Shown one piece after another: positions 15,731-26,166 of a DNA stretch of 64,000 bases. Every line of letters begins with the position of its first letter. Positions within the stretch are counted from its first letter, which is position 1. Under the pieces are notes generated by a model that made no database searches, was not told where the DNA came from, and was given only the letters and a program-made list of their open reading frames with translations. Source of the stretch: Paenarthrobacter ureafaciens (GTDB lineage: Bacteria; Actinomycetota; Actinomycetes; Actinomycetales; Micrococcaceae); NCBI RefSeq assembly GCF_004028095.1, contig NZ_SBHM01000007.1, positions 186,001 to 250,000 of the forward strand, given 5' to 3'. Both the position numbers and the translations under genes were made by a program.

Positions 15731-17002
15731 CTACGGTAGCGGGTGCTTGGCGACGTAGGCCACAAAGCCGGGTTGCAGCCGGGCAGCACCCCACGCAAGG
15801 ACCATGCACAGGACGCCGCCAATGAGCAGCACTCCCCCTTCGCCGAGGAACCGGGTGACGCCGCCGGCCAGCATGTCGCCCACGCGGGGACCGCCGGCAA
15901 CCACCACAATGAAGACGCCCTGCAGCCTTCCGCGGAGGTGGTCCGGTGTGGCTGCTTGGAGGATGGTGGTCCGGAAGACGGCGCTGACGGAGTCCGAGAT
16001 CCCTGCGAGCGCACAGCAGGCCGCAGCCGGGATCAGCCACAGCGTTACTCCATCGCGTCCGGAATCCCCGGCCAACAGGACCACTCCGCCGAATGCTGCA
16101 ATGGAGGCGCCCCAACCCACCACGGACGCCACCACTGCGATGCCCTGGCGGCGGACCCTGCCAAGCGGCCCGGAAAACAGCCCTGCCAGGAACGCACCGA
16201 CTGCCGTAGCTGCAAGCAGGACGCCCACGGTGGTTTCGCCGCCGCCGATCATGACCGCTCCGATGGCGGGCATCAACGCCCGCGGTTGGGCACAGATCAT
16301 GGCGATGAGGTCGATGATGAACGTCATCCGGACGTTGGGCCGGGTACCCAGGAACCGGAAGCCTTCCACCACCGAGCGGAGCCCGGGGCGCAGGGCTTCC
16401 TTGGACGGCGGCAGGGGCGGAAGTTTGAAGAGCCCCCACAAAGCGAAGGTGAAACTGACAACGTCAATGGTGTACGTCCATCCGAAGCCGATGGTTGCCA
16501 CCAGGACACCTGCCAACAGCGGGCCCGCGGTCATGGACAACCCGAAGGTGAGCATGTTCAAGGCGTTTGCGGCCGGGAGCAGGTCCTTCCGGACCAGGAG
16601 GGGAATAATGGCGCTGCGGGCCGGGCCGTTGATCCCCTGCGCACCGCTTTGCACGGCCACTAGGGCGTAGAGCAGCCAGATGTTGCCGACTTCCAGCCAC
16701 GCCTGCAACGCCAGGCCGGCAGTGGTTGCCCACAAGACCAGGGATGCCGCGAGGGCCACTTTGCGGCGGTCGTAGGCGTCGGACACCGAGCCTCCATACA
16801 GCCCGGCAATGACCAGCGGCACCAGTGCGAAGATTCCCAGCAGACCCACGTAGAAGCTTTCCTGGGTGAGGCGGTAGACCTCCAGGCTGACGGCCACCAG
16901 CGTGAGTTGGGTGCCGATGGCAGCCACTGATGCTCCCAGCCACAGCCGCCGGAAAGCCGGGCTCTCTTTCAGGGGAGTGATGTCTGCCAGGAGTTTTGCC
17001 AC
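15731..17002 (-). CDS. MFS transporter
   Basis: The 423-residue protein has twelve hydrophobic helices. The loop after helix 2 is YGGSVSDAYDRRKVALAASL, the DxxxRR motif of MFS loop 2-3, and the N-terminus is PLKESPAFRRLWLGASVAAIG, the start of the enterobactin-exporter (EntS/TetV) type. It probably exports a hydrophobic metabolite or drug; the cargo is not predictable. It diverges from the gene at 17112. No linked regulator is seen. Confidence 0.88.
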   Translation of the reverse strand: MAKLLADITPLKESPAFRRLWLGASVAAIGTQLTLVAVSLEVYRLTQESFYVGLLGIFALVPLVIAGLYGGSVSDAYDRRKVALAASLVLWATTAGLALQAWLEVGNIWLLYALVAVQSGAQGINGPARSAIIPLLVRKDLLPAANALNMLTFGLSMTAGPLLAGVLVATIGFGWTYTIDVVSFTFALWGLFKLPPLPPSKEALRPGLRSVVEGFRFLGTRPNVRMTFIIDLIAMICAQPRALMPAIGAVMIGGGETTVGVLLAATAVGAFLAGLFSGPLGRVRRQGIAVVASVVGWGASIAAFGGVVLLAGDSGRDGVTLWLIPAAACCALAGISDSVSAVFRTTILQAATPDHLRGRLQGVFIVVVAGGPRVGDMLAGGVTRFLGEGGVLLIGGVLCMVLAWGAARLQPGFVAYVAKHPLP

Positions 17003-17111
17003 GGTGTAACCCTAACCAGTCACGCAGACAGTACCGGAACACGGCATCTCGCATGGCGTCTCCCCTGGGGACGAGGCGCTTGGTAGGCTCACCCGGGGGA
17101 AGGAGTCCACC

Positions 17112-17936
17112 ATGGTGCTATCACGGCAGTTGCTGTTCCGCTCCGGTATTTGGGAACTGGCCCGGCCACGGCACCCGTTGACTGCCGGACATATCCTGAT
17201 CCGCTTGTCCGACCCCTCCACGGAATTCAACGAGTCCTCGGCGGCCGACTGGCTCCACTGCCATCACCTCGCCCGTGCTGCGCTGCAAGACGTCCTGGGC
17301 GCCGGCAGGTGTGCCGTGATGTTTGCCCACCGTTGGCATCCGCTCGGTTCCGCGGTGGGAGAACCGGTTGCGGAGTCCTCGACGCCGACGTTCCATCTGT
17401 TTGCGCGCTGGGAGGGTGAAACCACGACGCCGGGACGCCAGCTGTCGCTGCCCTCCCACCGACGCGTGGCCGAACCGGAGCACGCGTTGGAAGCCGTGGA
17501 TATGGAATTGCGGCAATCCATCAGGTTCTTTGCGTCGGGTCCCTTGTCTGATGCCCATCAAGCATCCGGCGCCCGCCCTGCCCCGCGCCCAAGCGGCCCG
17601 TCTTCGCGGGAGCCGGGTTCCGGCGTCGTACGCGATCCAAAGGAGGGCCCGCGGCTGGTGTCCTTGGACGCAGCCCAACCGCACTGCGTGATCGAACCGC
17701 CCGGCAGCGCCCGGGAGATTGCCGAACTGCAACCCGCCGACATGGTGGCCATCGCCGCAACTTTGGGCGCCTTGCCGCTGCCCGGCGGAGTGAGCGGCTT
17801 CAGTTGCGTTGCGGTGGAAGCCGCCAGCGATGAAGGCTCCGTCCGGATTCATGCGGTGGGGCGTTCGGGCGCCGAAACGGAGAGCCCCCTCCCGGCTTTG
17901 TTCACGTTCCCGGAAGTTAACCTCGCCTTATTGTGA
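17112..17936 (+). CDS. Hypothetical protein, possible HIT-like superfamily N-terminus
   Basis: The 274-residue protein has a strong GGAAGGAG ribosome-binding site 7-12 bp before its ATG. Residues 20-100 (HPLTAGHILIRLSDPSTEFNE, then WLHCHHLARAALQDVLGAGRCAVMF and TFHLFARWEGE) resemble the beta strands and histidine regions of HIT-like phosphate-binding proteins, but the catalytic HxHxH triad is not clear. A Pro/Ser/Gly-rich linker spans about 150-185, and the rest has no recognisable family. It lies 30 bp before fur and may be cotranscribed with fur and katA. I cannot assign a function. Confidence 0.55.
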   Translation: MVLSRQLLFRSGIWELARPRHPLTAGHILIRLSDPSTEFNESSAADWLHCHHLARAALQDVLGAGRCAVMFAHRWHPLGSAVGEPVAESSTPTFHLFARWEGETTTPGRQLSLPSHRRVAEPEHALEAVDMELRQSIRFFASGPLSDAHQASGARPAPRPSGPSSREPGSGVVRDPKEGPRLVSLDAAQPHCVIEPPGSAREIAELQPADMVAIAATLGALPLPGGVSGFSCVAVEAASDEGSVRIHAVGRSGAETESPLPALFTFPEVNLALL

Positions 17937-17966
17937 ACTTCTCAAAATAAATGCTTCAATGGATGC

Positions 17967-18443
17967 ATGATCGATCACACAGCCGACCAGGACGCATGGG
18001 CAGCCGCCCTGCGTTCCCATGGACGGCGCGTGACCAAACAGCGGCTGGCAGTATTGGCCGCGGTCCAGCATCATCCGCACTCCCGGGCAGAGGGTATTCT
18101 CGCTGCCGCCCGTGAGGAGCTACCGGAACTGACGGCGCAGTCGGTTTACGTGGTGCTCAGCGATCTCACGGACCTGCAGATGCTGCGGCGTTTCGAACCC
18201 CCGCACTCCCCGGCGCTGTACGAAACCAGGGTGGGCGACAATCACCATCACGCCGTCTGTATCAGCTGCGGCAAGGTGGAGGACGTGGATTGCGCCGTGG
18301 GACACGCACCGTGCCTCACTCCGCATTGGGACGAACACACCAAGCCGATGACCATCCAGATCGCAGATGTCCTGTACCAGGGGATCTGCCAGGACTGCCA
18401 AGCCAAACAACAGCTTCCCGTACTACCAGTAACCAAGAAATAG
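17967..18443 (+). CDS. Fur family transcriptional regulator (catalase-linked)
   Basis: The 158-residue protein begins with a winged helix ([33 protein letters not shown]). It ends with a dimerisation and metal domain containing [18 protein letters not shown] and a CQDC pair. Cys98/Cys101 and Cys141/Cys144 form the structural zinc site; the His cluster at 93-95 can be the sensory site. It is 7 bp upstream of katA, the arrangement seen for CatR, FurA and PerR-type peroxide regulators. No convincing Shine-Dalgarno lies before the start. It probably represses its own operon and releases on peroxide. Confidence 0.92.
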   Translation: MIDHTADQDAWAAALRSHGRRVTKQRLAVLAAVQHHPHSRAEGILAAAREELPELTAQSVYVVLSDLTDLQMLRRFEPPHSPALYETRVGDNHHHAVCISCGKVEDVDCAVGHAPCLTPHWDEHTKPMTIQIADVLYQGICQDCQAKQQLPVLPVTKK

Positions 18444-18450
18444 GAGAACG

Positions 18451-19932
18451 ATGACTGCCATTTCCACAACACAGTCTGGTGCCCCCGTTACCTCTGACGC
18501 GCACTCCAAGTCCGTCGGCGCAGACGGTGCCATCATCCTGACCGACCACTACCTGGTGGAAAAGCTCGCACAGTTCAACCGCGAGCGCGTCCCGGAGCGT
18601 GTTGTCCACGCCAAGGGCGGCGGCGCATTCGGTACGTTCAAGACCACGTCGGACGTTTCCAAGTACACCAAGGCAGCCTTCCTCCAGCCGGGCGCCGAGA
18701 CGGACATGCTGATCCGTTTCTCCTCCGTTGCCGGCGAAAACGGTTCTCCTGACACCTGGCGCGATCCCCGCGGCTTCGCCGTGAAGTTCTACACCTCCGA
18801 GGGCAACTACGACCTCGTCGGCAACAACACCCCGGTGTTCTTCATCCGCGACGGCATCAAGTTCCCGGACTTCATCCACTCCCAGAAGCGCCTCCCGGGC
18901 AGCCACCTGCGTGACGCTGACATGCAGTGGGACTTCTGGACCCTCTCCCCCGAGTCCGCCCACCAGGTCACCTGGCTCATGGGTGACCGCGGTCTTCCGG
19001 CTTCCTGGCGTGAAATGCAGGGCTACGGCTCGCACACCTACCAGTGGATCAACGCTGCAGGCGAGCGCTTCTGGGTGAAGTACCACTTCAAGTCCAACCA
19101 GGGCGTCAACTCCATCACGGGCGAGCAGGCCGAGGCACTGGCCGGTTCGGATGCAGACTTCTACATCCGCGACCTCTACGAGAACATCGAAGCCGGCAAC
19201 TTCCCGTCCTGGGAACTGCACGTCCAGGTCATGCCTTACGAGGACGCCAAGACCTACCGCTTCAACCCGTTCGACCTCACCAAGGTGTGGCCGCACGCAG
19301 ACTACCCGCTGATCCACGTGGGCACCATGGAGCTGAACAAGAACCCGGAGAACTACTTCGCGCAGATCGAGCAGGCCACCTTCGCGCCGTCGAACTTCGT
19401 ACCGGGCATTGCTGCCTCCCCGGACAAGATGCTGCAGGCCCGCATCTTCTCCTACGCTGACGCTCACCGCTACCGCGTTGGCACCAACCACGCACAGATC
19501 CCGGTAAACCAGCCCAAGAGCCCGGTTCACAACTACAGCCAGGACGGCCAGGGACGTTACCTCTTCAACGCCCCGACCACCCCGGTGTACGCACCGAACA
19601 CCGTGGGCGGCCCGGCTGCCGTTGAGCCGGCTTCCCCCGCAGGTGGCTGGGAGAACGACGGCGAGCTCACCCTCTCCGCCCACTCCCTGCACGCTGAGGA
19701 CGACGACTTCGGCCAGGCAGGCACCCTGTACCGCGAGGTGTACGACGAGGCTGCCAAGGCACGCTTCCTGGACACCATCACCGGTGCAGTCGGCGGCGTG
19801 AAGAGCGCCGACATCAAGGAACGCGCCATCCAGTACTGGACCAACGTTGACGCCGACCTCGGCGCCAAGCTGCGCGCCAACCTCGGCGCAGGCCAGCGCG
19901 CATCCGACGCAGAAGCAGCCAACAAGCTCTAA
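18451..19932 (+). CDS. katA: Catalase
   Basis: The 493-residue protein is a monofunctional haem catalase of the small-subunit (clade 3) type. The distal histidine is in [14 protein letters not shown] (His53), the catalytic Asn in [13 protein letters not shown], and the proximal haem Tyr in [17 protein letters not shown]. The length fits clade 3, about 480-500 residues. It decomposes hydrogen peroxide in the cytoplasm. AGGAGA sits 7 bp before the ATG. It is coupled to the Fur-family gene just upstream and ends at a strong terminator. Confidence 0.96.
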   Translation: MTAISTTQSGAPVTSDAHSKSVGADGAIILTDHYLVEKLAQFNRERVPERVVHAKGGGAFGTFKTTSDVSKYTKAAFLQPGAETDMLIRFSSVAGENGSPDTWRDPRGFAVKFYTSEGNYDLVGNNTPVFFIRDGIKFPDFIHSQKRLPGSHLRDADMQWDFWTLSPESAHQVTWLMGDRGLPASWREMQGYGSHTYQWINAAGERFWVKYHFKSNQGVNSITGEQAEALAGSDADFYIRDLYENIEAGNFPSWELHVQVMPYEDAKTYRFNPFDLTKVWPHADYPLIHVGTMELNKNPENYFAQIEQATFAPSNFVPGIAASPDKMLQARIFSYADAHRYRVGTNHAQIPVNQPKSPVHNYSQDGQGRYLFNAPTTPVYAPNTVGGPAAVEPASPAGGWENDGELTLSAHSLHAEDDDFGQAGTLYREVYDEAAKARFLDTITGAVGGVKSADIKERAIQYWTNVDADLGAKLRANLGAGQRASDAEAANKL

Positions 19933-19950
19933 GCGTTTCCGGTTTTACCC

Positions 19951-19995
19951 AAATCACCCCGTCGCGGTTCTTCCGCGGCGGGGTGATTTTCTTTT
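19951..19995 (+). terminator. Rho-independent terminator of katA
   Basis: The arms AAATCACCCCGTCGCGG and CCGCGGCGGGGTGATTT differ by one G-T pair and flank a TTCTT loop, followed by TTTTCTTTT. The site is 18 bp past the katA stop. Confidence 0.92.
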
Positions 19996-20052
19996 CCACA
20001 TAGCATCTTCCGGTTGTGGCTGCCTGTGCAGCGCCGTCCATAGGATCCTTAT

Positions 20053-20687
20053 ATGAGCACCTTCCAAGGGATCCCCACGGCCGCTTTCCGCTTCTACGAA
20101 GAACTTGAAGAGAACAACAACCGTGAGTGGTGGCTGGAGCACAAAAGCGCGTACGACGCCGGCGTGCGGGAGCCGCTGACAGCCCTCCTTGCGGAGTTGG
20201 AACCGGAGTTCGGGTCGGCGAAGGTCTTCCGGCCCAACCGCGACGTCCGTTTTTCGCAGGACAAGTCGCCCTACAAGACGGCTCAGGGCGGGTTTGCAGC
20301 CCGCCATGAACGCGTTGGCTATTACGTCCAGGTCAGCGCGGACGGGTTTCGCGTCAGCGGCGGGTTCTTTGCGCACAGTCCGGCGCAATGGCCCGCTACC
20401 GTGCAGCGGTGGACGCGCCGGCCAGCGGCAGTGAACTGGAGCGGATCGTCGATGCCCTTGCCGCCGCGGGGTTCTCCATCGAGGGCGAAACACTCAAGAC
20501 GGTTCCCCGGGGTTTCGATAAGGACCATCCGCGGGCAGAACTGCTGAAACACAAATCGTTGTCGGCTGCCCTCGATCTTGGCCAGCCGGCGTGGCTGTCC
20601 ACACCGGGAGCCTTGCAGGAGATTACTGCCCGGTGGCGGGACTTGCAGCCGCTGGTGGAATGGGTGGGCGAGCACGCGGCGCCGTAA
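20053..20687 (+). pseudogene. DUF2461 family protein with an internal frameshift
   Basis: Read as one unit, the region encodes a normal-length DUF2461 (TIGR02453) protein of about 211 residues. The first frame gives FQGIPTAAFRFYEELEENNN, DVRFSQDKSPYKTAQGG and GGFFAHSPAQ. The expected continuation MARYRAAVDAPASGSELERI lies in another frame starting at 20388, and the first frame runs into unrelated residues to a stop at 20547. The break is at CGCAATGG near 20384-20388, where one missing base (CAG ATG to CAATG) explains it. The second frame then runs to the conserved C-terminus ending at 20687. Either the gene is inactivated or this is a sequencing error. The family function is unknown. Confidence 0.85.
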
Positions 20688-20722
20688 CGGTGGAGAAATG
20701 TGGATCGTTGTCGGGAAACAGG

Positions 20723-20757
20723 CATGCGCCCGGAACCATACAGATTCCGGGCGCATG
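20723..20757. terminator. Stem-loop between convergent DUF2461 and amino acid permease genes
   Basis: Perfect 13-bp arms CATGCGCCCGGAA and TTCCGGGCGCATG enclose a nine-base loop. It lies between two convergent ends. No long T tract follows on either strand, so termination may be weaker. Confidence 0.65.
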
Positions 20758-20780
20758 TGTGAGCGCCATCGAGGTCGCGC

Positions 20781-20814
20781 TGGGCCGCGTGGGGCCGCGT
20801 GGAGCCGCGTGGGG
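20781..20814. repeat. Tandem repeat of about 10 bp (three copies)
   Basis: TGGGCCGCGT, GGGGCCGCGT and GGAGCCGCGT follow one another, then GGGG. The array lies in the noncoding gap 3' of the amino acid permease gene. No role is evident. Confidence 0.85.
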
Positions 20815-20837
20815 GGCATTTGCCTCCCCACCGAGGG

Positions 20838-22370
20838 CTAAACCTTGGTGAAGGTGTCCTCATCGCCGGGCTTGTTAGCGATCGAGGCTTTGGCTGCGGC
20901 GAACTTCTCATTGAGGCGGGAGTGGCGCTGCCCGTAAGAGAAGTAGATGATGATGCCCACCACGAGCCAGATCGCGAAGAAGAGCCAGGTTTCCACGGCC
21001 AGGTTGGTCATCAGGTAGAGGCAGAGGATTGCCGAGACCCATGGCAGGACCTTGCCGAACGGCACCCGGAACGAGGGCTTCAGGTCCGGGCGCTTCTTGC
21101 GGAGCACCAGGATGCCAAGGCTCACCATGACGAACGCGGAGAGCGTTCCGATGTTGATCATCTCTTCGAGGAGGTCAACCTGGGTCACGCCGGCCACCAC
21201 GGCCACTGCAGCACCGCAGATGATCTGCAAGCGGGCAGGGGTAGCGTGCTTGTCGCTGGTCTTCGACAGTGCCCGCGGAAGCAGGCCGTCGCGGCTCATG
21301 GCCAGCACAACACGGGCCAAGCCCATGAGCAGGACCATGATCACCGTGGTGAGGCCGATCAGCGAGCCGAAGGCGATCACCTTGGCGGCGTCCGTGTTGC
21401 CCACAGCTTCGAAGGCGGTGGTCAACGTCGGGTTCTTCACTTCCGCCAGCTGGGTGTAGGACACCATGCCTGTCAGTGCCAGCGACACCAGGATGTAAAG
21501 CAGCGTCACCAGCGCCAAGCCACCGAAGATACCACGGGGCAGGGTCTTCTGCGGGTTCTTGACCTCTTCGGCGGAGGTGGCCACCACATCGAAGCCGATG
21601 AAAGCGAAGAACACCAGGGCTGCGCCGGCGAACACGCCCAGCGTGCCGTACTGGGCCGGTGCAGCGCCGGTCAGGAAGCCGAAGAAGGACTGCTTCATGA
21701 CGTCGGCCACGCCGGAACCGCCGGTCGGTTCGGAGGCCGGGACGAACGGGGTGTAGTTGGAGAACTTCACGTAGGTGAAGCCCACAACGATCACGAACAG
21801 AACCACGCCGATCTTGATGAGCGTGAAAATGTTGCCGACGCGTGCGGACAGCTTTGTCCCCAGCACCAGCAGCACGGTGAAGATCGCGACGATCAGGAAG
21901 GCGCCCCAGTAGAGTTCCACCCCACCCAGCGGGATGGAGGGCGGGAGTTCCACGCCCATGAGCCCGAACACGGTGCTGAGGTAGATGCCCCAATACTTGG
22001 CGATCACTGCCGCCGCCGTGAACAGTTCAAGGATGAGGTTCCAGCCGATAATCCAGGCAAGGACCTCGCCCATGGTGGCGTAGGTGAAGACGTAGGCGGA
22101 GCCGGCCACCGGGATTGCCGTGGCGAATTCCGCGTAGCACATGATGGCGAGGGCGCAGGTGATGGCTGCGACAACGAAGGAGATGGTGACGGCGGGTCCG
22201 GCGAAGTTCGCTGCGGCCTTCGCACCGACGGAGAAGATGCCGGCGCCAACAGCGACAGCAACACCCATGATCATCAGGTCCCAGGTGCTGAGGCTGCGCT
22301 TAAGCTTGCGACCGGGTTCGTCAGCGTCGGCAATCGACTGCTCGACGGGCTTGGTCCTGAAAATGTTCAT
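20838..22370 (-). CDS. APC family amino acid permease
   Basis: The 510-residue protein has about twelve to fourteen transmembrane helices and the APC superfamily start: LSTWDLMIMGVAVAVGAGIFSVG, containing the GxGIF motif of helix 1. CYAEFATAIPVAGSAYVFTY and GWNLILELFTAAAVIAKYWG follow in helices 3-4, and FFAFIGFDVVATSAEEVKNP in helix 6. These match the cationic amino acid (CAT/YfnA) subgroup. The C-terminus is a short polar tail. The substrate is likely an amino acid imported with protons; exact specificity is unclear. The gene converges with the DUF2461 region. Confidence 0.92.
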   Translation of the reverse strand: MNIFRTKPVEQSIADADEPGRKLKRSLSTWDLMIMGVAVAVGAGIFSVGAKAAANFAGPAVTISFVVAAITCALAIMCYAEFATAIPVAGSAYVFTYATMGEVLAWIIGWNLILELFTAAAVIAKYWGIYLSTVFGLMGVELPPSIPLGGVELYWGAFLIVAIFTVLLVLGTKLSARVGNIFTLIKIGVVLFVIVVGFTYVKFSNYTPFVPASEPTGGSGVADVMKQSFFGFLTGAAPAQYGTLGVFAGAALVFFAFIGFDVVATSAEEVKNPQKTLPRGIFGGLALVTLLYILVSLALTGMVSYTQLAEVKNPTLTTAFEAVGNTDAAKVIAFGSLIGLTTVIMVLLMGLARVVLAMSRDGLLPRALSKTSDKHATPARLQIICGAAVAVVAGVTQVDLLEEMINIGTLSAFVMVSLGILVLRKKRPDLKPSFRVPFGKVLPWVSAILCLYLMTNLAVETWLFFAIWLVVGIIIYFSYGQRHSRLNEKFAAAKASIANKPGDEDTFTKV

Positions 22371-22532
22371 AAAGATGCCACATTCTGGATGGGGGTGGTA
22401 TAGGACCTATCAAGGATAGGGTCCGGCCAATGGACGGCCATATTTGTCCCAAATAATGAGACGCCGCCTACACCACTGGGGCAGGTGTTGCTGCAGTTAC
22501 CCGGAACGTGGCCTCCACCACACCGTGCCTCG

Positions 22533-22949
22533 TTAGCTGTCAGACACCCGCACATCCCAGTCCATGATCGTGGATCGGATCAGAAACCTCTTTCCCTCCG
22601 GCGCTTCCACCGAGAAGCCGCTCCCCCGGCCGGTCACGACGTCCACCGTGAGGTGGGTGTGTGACCAATAGTTGAACTGCTCCTTGGACATCCAGAACTC
22701 AAGGGGCTGCTCATCGTCTCCCGGCCAGATGTGGAACCTGCCCAAGAGAATGTCCGAGTCACCGGTCAGGAAATCACCGGCCGGGTAGCACATGGGTGCC
22801 GAACCGTCGCAGCAACCGCCGGACTGGTGGAACATGAGGGGTCCGTGCTGCTCCCACAGTTTCCGTAAAAGCGCTACGGACTCTTCCGTGAGCGACACCC
22901 GCGAGAACTCCTCTCCCGGAATCGTGCTCGATGCTTCCACGCTGGCCAT
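22533..22949 (-). CDS. DUF779 domain protein, aldehyde dehydrogenase associated
   Basis: The 138-residue protein starts at the ATG at 22949, which has CAGGAGG five bases upstream; an earlier ATG at 22970 is not preceded by such a site. The DUF779 landmark is FHQSGGCCDGSAPMCYP with its Cys cluster, followed by GRFHIWPGDDEQPLEFWMSKEQFNYWSHTHL and VDVVTGRGSGFSVEAPEG. DUF779 genes usually travel with acetaldehyde or aldehyde dehydrogenase genes. Here it follows the dehydrogenase by 81 bp on the same strand. The Cys cluster suggests a metal or redox role, possibly in dehydrogenase maturation (inference). Confidence 0.88.
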   Translation of the reverse strand: MASVEASSTIPGEEFSRVSLTEESVALLRKLWEQHGPLMFHQSGGCCDGSAPMCYPAGDFLTGDSDILLGRFHIWPGDDEQPLEFWMSKEQFNYWSHTHLTVDVVTGRGSGFSVEAPEGKRFLIRSTIMDWDVRVSDS

Positions 22950-23030
22950 TGAACCTCCTGGTGATGCCACGTAGTCACGGCAGATGCCCCGAAGGAAACG
23001 TCCTTGGGGGCACCTGCCGCGCTTGGTTGT

Positions 23031-24554
<1,524 letters not shown>

Positions 24555-24618
24555 TGCTAGCTCCTTTGCTGCGAATCACGGTGGCTGTTGCCATTGGTCC
24601 GAGCCTAGGAGCGGGAAG

Positions 24619-24637
24619 GTTGCAGCAACGTTGCAAC
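24619..24637. promoter_or_regulatory. Candidate operator upstream of the aldehyde dehydrogenase
   Basis: GTTGCA (24619-24624) and TGCAAC (24632-24637) are inverted arms around a 7-base spacer, and an inner GCAACGTTGC is itself a perfect 10-bp palindrome. The site lies 65 bp upstream of the dehydrogenase start, between it and the regulator gene. The regulator encoded upstream is the obvious candidate ligand. This is inferred only from position and symmetry. Confidence 0.45.
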
Positions 24638-24650
24638 TATGTGGTCCAGG

Positions 24651-26018
24651 TCACGCGCCCAGTTCATCCTCAAGCCGCTCAAGGTCTGCCACGATCGCAG
24701 CCCGCTTGGGCGAGCGCGGCGGCAGGAGCCTCAGGATCGCAAGGCGGAGGTCGGCGTCGTACTTTGCCTCCGGCAACGCGGCGTACTTCAGGAGCGAATC
24801 CACACTGCCGTCGGTAAGCAGCGCCTCGCGCAGCAAGTGCGAAACGCGCTCACGCAACTGCACGACGCCGGGAGCCTCCGAACGCGGAAGAACGGCACCT
24901 TTGTAAATTTCCAGGGCGATGCGGTGTGCGCCGCGTTGCAGGCAGCTCAGGACCTGGTCCGAATCAGGCAGCAGCTCAACGGGAAGCCGGTACGGACGGG
25001 ATTCGGGAACAGCTTCAGGGCTCAGTTCCTGCACCACCTTGCGCAACCGGACCATCTCCGCGCGCAGCGTCACGGCCGATCCCTGGCCCGGGTAGAGGCG
25101 TGCGCACAACTCGTCGGCGCTCAGACCTTCCGGGTGGTTTCCGAGGATCGCCAGGATTTCGCTGTGCCGCGCCGACAGCGTGACGCTCCTGCCACCGAGA
25201 CTCAATAACGCCTGGTCCCTGCCCAGCAGTTGCAGGCTGTTGCGGTACAGCGTGTTCCTGTCCTTGACCCCTCCGCCGGTGACCGCAGCACCCGGGGGTG
25301 AGCTCCGGCGTCGTGGTTTTTCGAAGGCCGCAGCGGCGAGTTGGAGACGTTCGATCCGCAACTGCGCCTGGGCTGCGGCAACAGTGGCCTCCACCAGCGA
25401 GAGCGTATGGGGAGCAACAGCCGCCTCGGTGCCGGTGATGTCGACGACCCCCAGCAGGGCACCGGAATCGGGATCGTGGAACGGGACAGCGGTGCAGCTC
25501 CACGGATGCACGGAACGCTTGAAGTGCTCAGCCCCGGAAATCTGGATGCTGCGGTCAAGGGCCAGTGCGGTCCCCGGGGCGCTGGTCCCCACCGAAGCCT
25601 CGGACCAGTCCGAACCGGCAACGAACATCATGCCCTCCGCGCGCCGCTGCATCACGGGGTCGCCGTCCACCCACAGGAGGCGGCCGACCTCGTCTCCCAC
25701 CGCGACCAGCAAACCGCTCTCGTGGCTTGGCTGGATGAGGAGCTTGCGGATCACCGGCATGATGGTGGCGAGCGGGTGCTGGCGCCGGTAATCCTCCAAC
25801 TCGTCACTGTCCATGGCAAGCGGAGCCTCGGCCGCATCGGGGTTCGCTTTCAACTGCGCAGAACGCTGCCACGACTCCCGGACCAGCCTGCGAAGCCCCG
25901 GGACATGGTCGGCGCCGAGCGCCACCCCGTCCAAGTGCTCGTGACCGTTCAAGGCACGACGCTGCAGCAGTTGGGCGGCATCCGAGCCCGGAAGCGGCGG
26001 ATGGATCGGGTTCCTCAT
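24651..26018 (-). CDS. GAF-domain transcriptional regulator (aldehyde dehydrogenase linked)
   Basis: The 455-residue protein resembles an AcoR-type activator lacking the sigma-54 ATPase. Residues about 75-225 are a GAF sensor (LLVAVGDEVGRLLWVDGDPVMQ, ASVGTSAPGTALALDRSIQISGAEHFKRSVHPWSC). A C-terminal domain (about 285-345) contains SARHSEILAILGNHPEGLSADELCARLYPG and VTLRAEMVRLRKVVQELSPE, a winged-helix DNA-binding pattern. This layout is known from actinobacterial regulators of alcohol or aldehyde metabolism. It is immediately upstream of the aldehyde dehydrogenase gene, which is its probable target. Ligand and mechanism are inferred. Confidence 0.82.
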   Translation of the reverse strand: MRNPIHPPLPGSDAAQLLQRRALNGHEHLDGVALGADHVPGLRRLVRESWQRSAQLKANPDAAEAPLAMDSDELEDYRRQHPLATIMPVIRKLLIQPSHESGLLVAVGDEVGRLLWVDGDPVMQRRAEGMMFVAGSDWSEASVGTSAPGTALALDRSIQISGAEHFKRSVHPWSCTAVPFHDPDSGALLGVVDITGTEAAVAPHTLSLVEATVAAAQAQLRIERLQLAAAAFEKPRRRSSPPGAAVTGGGVKDRNTLYRNSLQLLGRDQALLSLGGRSVTLSARHSEILAILGNHPEGLSADELCARLYPGQGSAVTLRAEMVRLRKVVQELSPEAVPESRPYRLPVELLPDSDQVLSCLQRGAHRIALEIYKGAVLPRSEAPGVVQLRERVSHLLREALLTDGSVDSLLKYAALPEAKYDADLRLAILRLLPPRSPKRAAIVADLERLEDELGA

Positions 26019-26166
26019 TGAACTCCTGGCGGCAGGACAGACAGCACAAACAGCGGACGGTAGGCGCCAGTCTAGTGTGGCGTCCCTGCTTTGGGTACCG
26101 CCGGGAAGCCCGGGCGGGGCATGAGCTCCGGCATGGGAGACCCGGCTTTGCCGCGGCAGGTACAGC

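Noticed and set aside
20799..22403. A long plus-strand open frame (over 500 codons) opposite the amino acid permease
   Set aside because: It runs antisense to a well-supported transporter, is rich in His and Gln and has no recognisable domain. It arises from the high GC content.
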